From Planctomycetota bacterium (GTDB lineage: Bacteria > Planctomycetota > UBA11346): a stretch of 10,304 nt of DNA. Below, in pieces: positions 7,344 through 10,304 of the stretch. The first letter of the stretch is position 1, and each line of letters starts with the position of its first letter. The stretch is taken from positions 1 through 10,304 of the forward strand of contig JAHEDF010000102.1 in assembly GCA_024641365.1 (NCBI GenBank). Direction: 5' to 3'. A program made the translations under genes and the position numbers. The notes below the pieces were generated by a model that was given only the letters and a program-made list of their open reading frames with translations, was not told where the DNA came from and searched no databases.

Positions 7344-8646
7344 CATATTCTATAATGGTGCGACAGATTCTTCGCAGAATGCCAATGAACAATTTGAATG
7401 TTTGGCCTTATTGTATTTGGATGGCTTAGCCAATGAACAACAACAAGCGGAATTTCATTATCTTTTGGAGAATGATGTCACCGCAGCTGTGCGACTTGCA
7501 CAGGTTGCTGATTTACATGCTAAGTTACGCGAGCTTGGGAAATCGCATGCTGATCAACCTGTAAGCAAAACTCATGTATCAACGCGTCATTATCGTAAAA
7601 ATCGCCCCACCACAAAACGTTTTAAATCAACAAAAAGAAAAAAATCTTCTTTTCCGCTTCCGTACGCCATTGCCGCATCGTTGTTTTTAGCAGTTGGTGC
7701 CATTGCCATAATAATGGCAACGTATAATTCACATGATCGCATTTCTATTTTGTCGGGCAGTATTACACTTACACGCAACGGGCATTCCAATATACTGACG
7801 AAATCACAAGCATTAGAACCTGGCGATCAATTACAAACAAATGGCGATAGTCGTGCAACAATTATCGCCGCCGACAAAAGCGTTATTAACATTTTGCCGC
7901 ACAGTACCATTACGTGGCGCTCTCCACAAAATCCATTGCGAATTACCACTGGCTCTGTCGTCGCAGATATAATGCCACAATCTATTGATAACCCTTTTCG
8001 TGCAGAAACGACACATGCTAAAGTAACGGTAATTGGCACTCGATTTGTATTAACTGCCGATGAAAACAACTCCGTTCTGAGCGTCGACCACGGACGTGTT
8101 CGCCTGGAAAATAAAAGCGACCAAAATTCCATCGAGGTTGGAAACCAACAATTATCAAGCTCTACAGGAACTGGCGTTTTAGCAACCATGGCAGCGCCTG
8201 TACATGCATCCTACGGGTTAACTGGTGATTATTATAATAATATGGATTTTACCAATTGGGCCTTACGCCGAGTTGATAATGATATTAATTTTGACTGGCA
8301 ACAAAATCCACCAGATAATCGCATGCAAAAAGGAACATTTTCGATTCGTTGGCGCGGCTATGTAGTACCTCCTTTCTCCGGTAATATACATTTCAAACTT
8401 GAAATAGATGATGGGGCGCGTTTATGGATTGCCGACTCTTTAGTAATTGATCAATGGGGCTTAAATGAACTTGTTACCTATACTGGAAACATGCATCTAA
8501 AAGCAAACCACCCCTACCCGATTCGTCTCGAATATTTTCAAGATCCAACGCTTGCCGTTATTAAATTATCGTGGTCATCTGACGGGAAAAATTTCCAGCC
8601 AATTCCTTCATCAGCATTTCGCCCGCTTACCTGGCAACCAAAATAG
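7333..8646 (+). CDS. membrane FecR-domain / PA14-domain protein, probable anti-sigma factor or surface sensor
   Basis: I chose ATG 7333 (437 residues) rather than the in-frame ATG at 7306. It has AGG about six bases upstream and overlaps the sigma gene by only 11 bp. Residues 15-68 are a helical cytosolic head (FECLALLYLDGLANEQQQAE) like planctomycete-type anti-sigma heads, with no zinc motif. A very basic stretch (about 85-105) precedes one membrane segment (about 108-131), giving N-in topology. Residues about 136-275 are a FecR domain: LEPGDQLQTNGDSRATI, ITTGSVVADI, FRAETTHAKVTVIGTRFVL and LSVDHGRVRLENKS. Residues about 293-432 are a PA14 domain: GLTGDYYNN, FSIRWRGYVVPPFSGNIHF, DDGARLWIADSLVIDQW and YPIRLEYFQD. 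FecR domains relay signals to sigma factors and PA14 commonly binds carbohydrate. Carbohydrate-gated control of the overlapping sigma factor is therefore a reasonable inference. Confidence 0.93.
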   Translation: MSSSIFYNGATDSSQNANEQFECLALLYLDGLANEQQQAEFHYLLENDVTAAVRLAQVADLHAKLRELGKSHADQPVSKTHVSTRHYRKNRPTTKRFKSTKRKKSSFPLPYAIAASLFLAVGAIAIIMATYNSHDRISILSGSITLTRNGHSNILTKSQALEPGDQLQTNGDSRATIIAADKSVINILPHSTITWRSPQNPLRITTGSVVADIMPQSIDNPFRAETTHAKVTVIGTRFVLTADENNSVLSVDHGRVRLENKSDQNSIEVGNQQLSSSTGTGVLATMAAPVHASYGLTGDYYNNMDFTNWALRRVDNDINFDWQQNPPDNRMQKGTFSIRWRGYVVPPFSGNIHFKLEIDDGARLWIADSLVIDQWGLNELVTYTGNMHLKANHPYPIRLEYFQDPTLAVIKLSWSSDGKNFQPIPSSAFRPLTWQPK

Positions 8647-9141
8647 TTACGAATCCGTATAGGTGTAAACCCCAGATTGTCCGCTTGTTTCAGAAACAGC
8701 TACTCGCAATTTTTTCACTGATAATTTACCGAACGATTCTTGTAATCGTTTAAATAACTCACGTCCTAACCACGCGGCAAAATTTTCAGCCGAGGTATTA
8801 TTAATTGGCAAAACAATTATTTCTTCTGTTGGCGCTAAGTAACGACACTGACGATAAGTAACATCTGTGTGTCCATCATCGCGATGTTTATAGGTCAACT
8901 CATGATGATTACCTGGAATGAGCCAGTGTTCATCTAAGTGATCGCACAACGCTTTAATAATTGGTTTGACCATTTTAAAGTCGATAACCAGACCGTGTTC
9001 ACTTAATTTTCCATCCACTTCAACTTTTACTTGATAGTTATGACCATGGATGCGTTCCTTAGACCCATCAGGGAAAATCAAAAAATGAGCACATGAAAAT
9101 TTCAAGTACTCCTTCTCAATAAGAATGGACCATTGTTCCAT
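8647..9141 (-). CDS. queD: 6-carboxy/6-pyruvoyl-tetrahydropterin synthase family protein (QueD-like)
   Basis: The family converts dihydroneopterin triphosphate to a tetrahydropterin; QueD makes 6-carboxytetrahydropterin for queuosine and other 7-deazapurines. The 164-residue product starts at ATG 9141, with AGGAG six bases upstream. The frame continues open further upstream, but that part lies antisense to ubiE and is unlikely to be coding. Zinc ligands are H19 (FSCAH) and H32/H34 (IHGHNY). D67-H68 (CDHLDEHW), SAEN (117-120) and E151 (VSETSG) match conserved active-site regions. The catalytic Cys normally a few residues before HGH is missing: the stretch reads PDGSKERIHGH, with Lys/Glu instead. 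The protein exceeds the usual roughly 120 residues because of extra sequence at about 78-112. It may be a separate subfamily with another pterin reaction, so the symbol is at family level. It ends with zero gap against the FecR/PA14 gene. Confidence 0.85.
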   Translation of the reverse strand: MEQWSILIEKEYLKFSCAHFLIFPDGSKERIHGHNYQVKVEVDGKLSEHGLVIDFKMVKPIIKALCDHLDEHWLIPGNHHELTYKHRDDGHTDVTYRQCRYLAPTEEIIVLPINNTSAENFAAWLGRELFKRLQESFGKLSVKKLRVAVSETSGQSGVYTYTDS

Positions 9142-9232
9142 AGAAACTCCTGCGTGCAGGCTGGTATACTCAAGCCGTCTGCTTTGGCACACATACGCTT
9201 GCACGTTGGGCCGCGGCTGCAACCCTCCGGGC
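9142..9232. promoter_or_regulatory. divergent promoter region between queD and ubiE
   Basis: This 91-bp gap holds the start signals of both genes. TATACT (9165-9170, plus strand) matches five of six bases of a -10 box. Because GTATAC is palindromic, TATACC can also be read leftward. No strong -35 is visible in either direction. CCTGCGTGCAGG (9149-9160) forms a five-pair hairpin with a two-base centre that overlaps the queD ribosome site (AGGAG, minus strand 9151-9147) and could limit its access. Confidence 0.4.
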
Positions 9233-9910
9233 ATGTCCGAAACGGTTAAAGCGCTATTCGCCAACATCGCCCCAAAATACGACCTGCTTAATCGGGTTTT
9301 ATCAGCACGTAATGATGTCCGCTGGCGAAAACGCATTCTCAAACTCGTTCGAGGGGCACCCGATGACGTGCTTGATTTAGCCTGCGGAACCTTCGATTTA
9401 GGTTTAGAGGCATTGCAGCAGGGTAAGGCTAAACGAGTACATGGCTGCGATTTTTGCCAGCCCATGTTGGTGGCTGGCGCAGAAAAACGTCAGGGGCATC
9501 CACTCAGTGCGAGCGTTGGTGACGCTTTACACCTCCCCTTTGCTGATGGCTCCTTTGATTTAGCGATGGTCGCTTACGGCTGGCGCAATTTTGGTGATCC
9601 ACAAGCAGCGATTCACGAACTGGCGCGGGTGCTTCGACCTGGTGGCCAATTGCTCATATTAGAATTTTTCCGTCCGACCTCGTGGTGGCCAAAAATGTTT
9701 TATGGTTCATTTGGTAAAATCGTATTTCCCGTTGTCGGCGGTACACTCGCAGGAAATGCCAGCGCCTATCGTTATTTAAATGACAGCATTGCGCAATTTT
9801 TGTCCCAGGAAGAAGCAACGAATACTATTACCGCTGGTGGATTTAGCGAACAACGGTGGGAATCTTTCTTTGGTGGAATTAGCCACGGCGTGGTTGCGCA
9901 ACGAGGTTAA
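9233..9910 (+). CDS. ubiE: demethylmenaquinone/2-polyprenyl-benzoquinol methyltransferase UbiE/MenG
   Basis: This SAM-dependent C-methyltransferase performs the last step of menaquinone synthesis, or a ring methylation of ubiquinone. The 225 residues align from the first codons with the family: VKALFANIAPKYDLLNRVLS (5-24), WRKR, SAM motif I VLDLACGTFDLGL (46-58), GCDFCQPML (71-79), GDALHLPFADGSFDLAMVAY (96-115) with GWRNFGD after it, VLRPGGQLLILEFFRP (133-148), YRYLNDSIAQFLSQEE (179-194) and the C-terminal GGISHGVVAQRG. ATG 9233 is the family-typical start. The in-frame ATG at 9125 would add 36 residues without family similarity and overlap queD. Motif I has Phe54 where GTGD is usual (GTFD), an unusual change at the SAM-binding loop. 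The ribosome site is weak. If the host is a planctomycete, menaquinone is the likely substrate. It is divergent from queD, with no clear pathway link. Confidence 0.93.
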   Translation: MSETVKALFANIAPKYDLLNRVLSARNDVRWRKRILKLVRGAPDDVLDLACGTFDLGLEALQQGKAKRVHGCDFCQPMLVAGAEKRQGHPLSASVGDALHLPFADGSFDLAMVAYGWRNFGDPQAAIHELARVLRPGGQLLILEFFRPTSWWPKMFYGSFGKIVFPVVGGTLAGNASAYRYLNDSIAQFLSQEEATNTITAGGFSEQRWESFFGGISHGVVAQRG

Positions 9911-9916
9911 TTAATT

Positions 9917-9944
9917 AGTCCGGAAGTCCGGAAGTCCGGAAGTC
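9917..9944 (+). repeat. left array: three tandem AGTCCGGA octamers plus AGTC
   Basis: AGTCCGGA occurs at 9917-9924, 9925-9932 and 9933-9940, followed by AGTC. TCCGGA is self-complementary, so copies 1 and 3 can also pair into a local six-pair hairpin. It starts six bases after the ubiE stop codon and pairs with the right array at 10111-10138. Confidence 0.9.
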
Positions 9945-9972
9945 TTGTGCCATCGTACATATAGATCGGTGC

Positions 9973-9988
9973 GTGAAGTTAATTTCAC
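9973..9988. promoter_or_regulatory. imperfect 16-bp palindrome, possible operator
   Basis: GTGAAGTTAATTTCAC pairs with itself at all but one symmetric position pair (14 of 16 bases). Its size and AT-rich centre resemble a dimeric repressor site, but no regulator is linked to it. Function is speculative. Confidence 0.2.
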
Positions 9989-10110
9989 AGCTGCGAAAAG
10001 ATGATCGCTGCACTCACTCATATTCTTGAATCCCATGAGGCGCGCAGCGCGACCTTTCTGCAGTTGTGCACAAGGCAGAACCTATCCGACAAAAGCCCAC
10101 GTGCGGGCCA

Positions 10111-10138
10111 GACTTCCGGACTTCCGGACTTCCAGACC
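10111..10138 (-). repeat. right array: inverted copy of the octamer array
   Basis: This stretch is the reverse complement of 9917-9944 at 26 of 28 positions, with 23 consecutive matches. The two differences are CCAG for CCGG at 10134 and the final base. The pair encloses 166 bp and could fold into a long hairpin. It ends 48 bases before the start of the next gene. Confidence 0.9.
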
Positions 10139-10186
10139 CCAAACGTATGTCTTTCACAATCCCAGTTTATGCCATAGGCTGCACGC

Positions 10187-10304
10187 ATGCTAATTCTCCT
10201 ATTACGTGTGGTGTTTGTGACTTTGGCCACCCTGATTGGGTTCACCAGCGGCTCAAATATTTACCGAAGCACCTTAGAAGACAGTTTACCAAGTTGGTTT
10301 GGTG
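10187..10304 (+). CDS. N-terminus of a membrane protein (partial, runs off right edge)
   Basis: ATG 10187 opens a frame of 39 residues plus one base to the window edge. The in-frame ATG at 10169 is followed by a stop after one codon, so 10187 is the first usable start, with AGG eight bases upstream. The product begins MLILLLRVVFVTLATLIGFT, a single hydrophobic helix, then SGSNIYRSTLEDSLPSWFG. It may be a signal anchor or the first of several membrane segments. The start recalls membrane-anchored PIN/TRAM (YacL-like) proteins of planctomycetes, but 39 residues cannot establish this. Confidence 0.6.
   Translation, partial: MLILLLRVVFVTLATLIGFTSGSNIYRSTLEDSLPSWFG

Larger units (their letters stand above)
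9911..10186. other. 276-bp intergenic region holding an inverted octamer-array element
   Basis: There is no plausible gene here; the open frame on the minus strand lacks any recognisable protein character. The content is two inverted octamer arrays (listed separately) around a 166-bp interior. The interior contains the near-palindrome GTGAAGTTAATTTCAC (9973-9988), the perfect palindrome TTGTGCACAA (10064-10073) and a short GCCC/GGGC hairpin around CACGTG (10095-10108). No tRNA fold or T-tract terminator was found. Confidence 0.5.

Noticed and set aside
9125..9232. N-terminal extension of UbiE from ATG 9125
   Set aside because: It overlaps the start of queD and adds residues unlike the family. 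The family N-terminus begins at 9233.
9142..9465. N-terminal extension of the QueD frame giving a 272-residue protein
   Set aside because: The extra 108 residues are antisense to the well-supported ubiE start and resemble no domain. A strong ribosome site precedes ATG 9141.
10018..10245. 75-residue minus-strand ORF
   Set aside because: It crosses the right octamer array and the start of the rightward membrane-protein gene, and shows no protein-like composition or ribosome site.

Overview
The window looks like chromosomal DNA of moderate GC content from a bacterium of the Planctomycetota/PVC type. The main hints are: two ECF sigma-factor genes, each overlapping a membrane-anchored partner; a FecR domain joined to PA14; an anti-sigma-like N-terminus joined to a YfbK-type vWFA module; and a very large secreted protein whose mature N-terminus resembles giant exported proteins I associate with planctomycetes. 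This placement rests on domain architecture and memory, not on a search.

Bases 1-6555 are read leftward. A GTG-started ECF sigma factor (6555-5977) overlaps by ATGA a 1146-residue membrane protein (5980-2540). That protein has an anti-sigma-like head, one membrane segment, a very long disordered linker and a C-terminal vWFA/DUF3520 module. After a 165-bp gap comes a large secreted protein (2374 to beyond base 1) whose 3' end lies outside the window. I read these three as one envelope-signalling or surface-protein unit.

Bases 6783-8646 are read rightward. A second ECF sigma factor (6783-7343) overlaps by 11 bp a FecR/PA14 membrane protein (7333-8646), a probable carbohydrate-responsive anti-sigma factor or surface sensor. 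The two ECF modules lie head to head across a 227-bp region that holds several perfect short palindromes.

Bases 8647-9910 hold two metabolic genes. A QueD/6-pyruvoyl-tetrahydropterin-synthase family enzyme (minus strand) ends directly against the FecR/PA14 gene with no gap. Divergent from it is a UbiE/MenG quinone methyltransferase (plus strand). Both families are clear, but each lacks or changes a usually conserved residue.

Bases 9911-10186 have no gene. They hold a pair of inverted arrays of the octamer AGTCCGGA flanking 166 bp, which looks like a small repeat or MITE-like element. At the right edge a new plus-strand gene for a membrane protein begins (10187) and runs off the window. No tRNA, rRNA, CRISPR array, transposase gene or convincing factor-independent terminator was seen.
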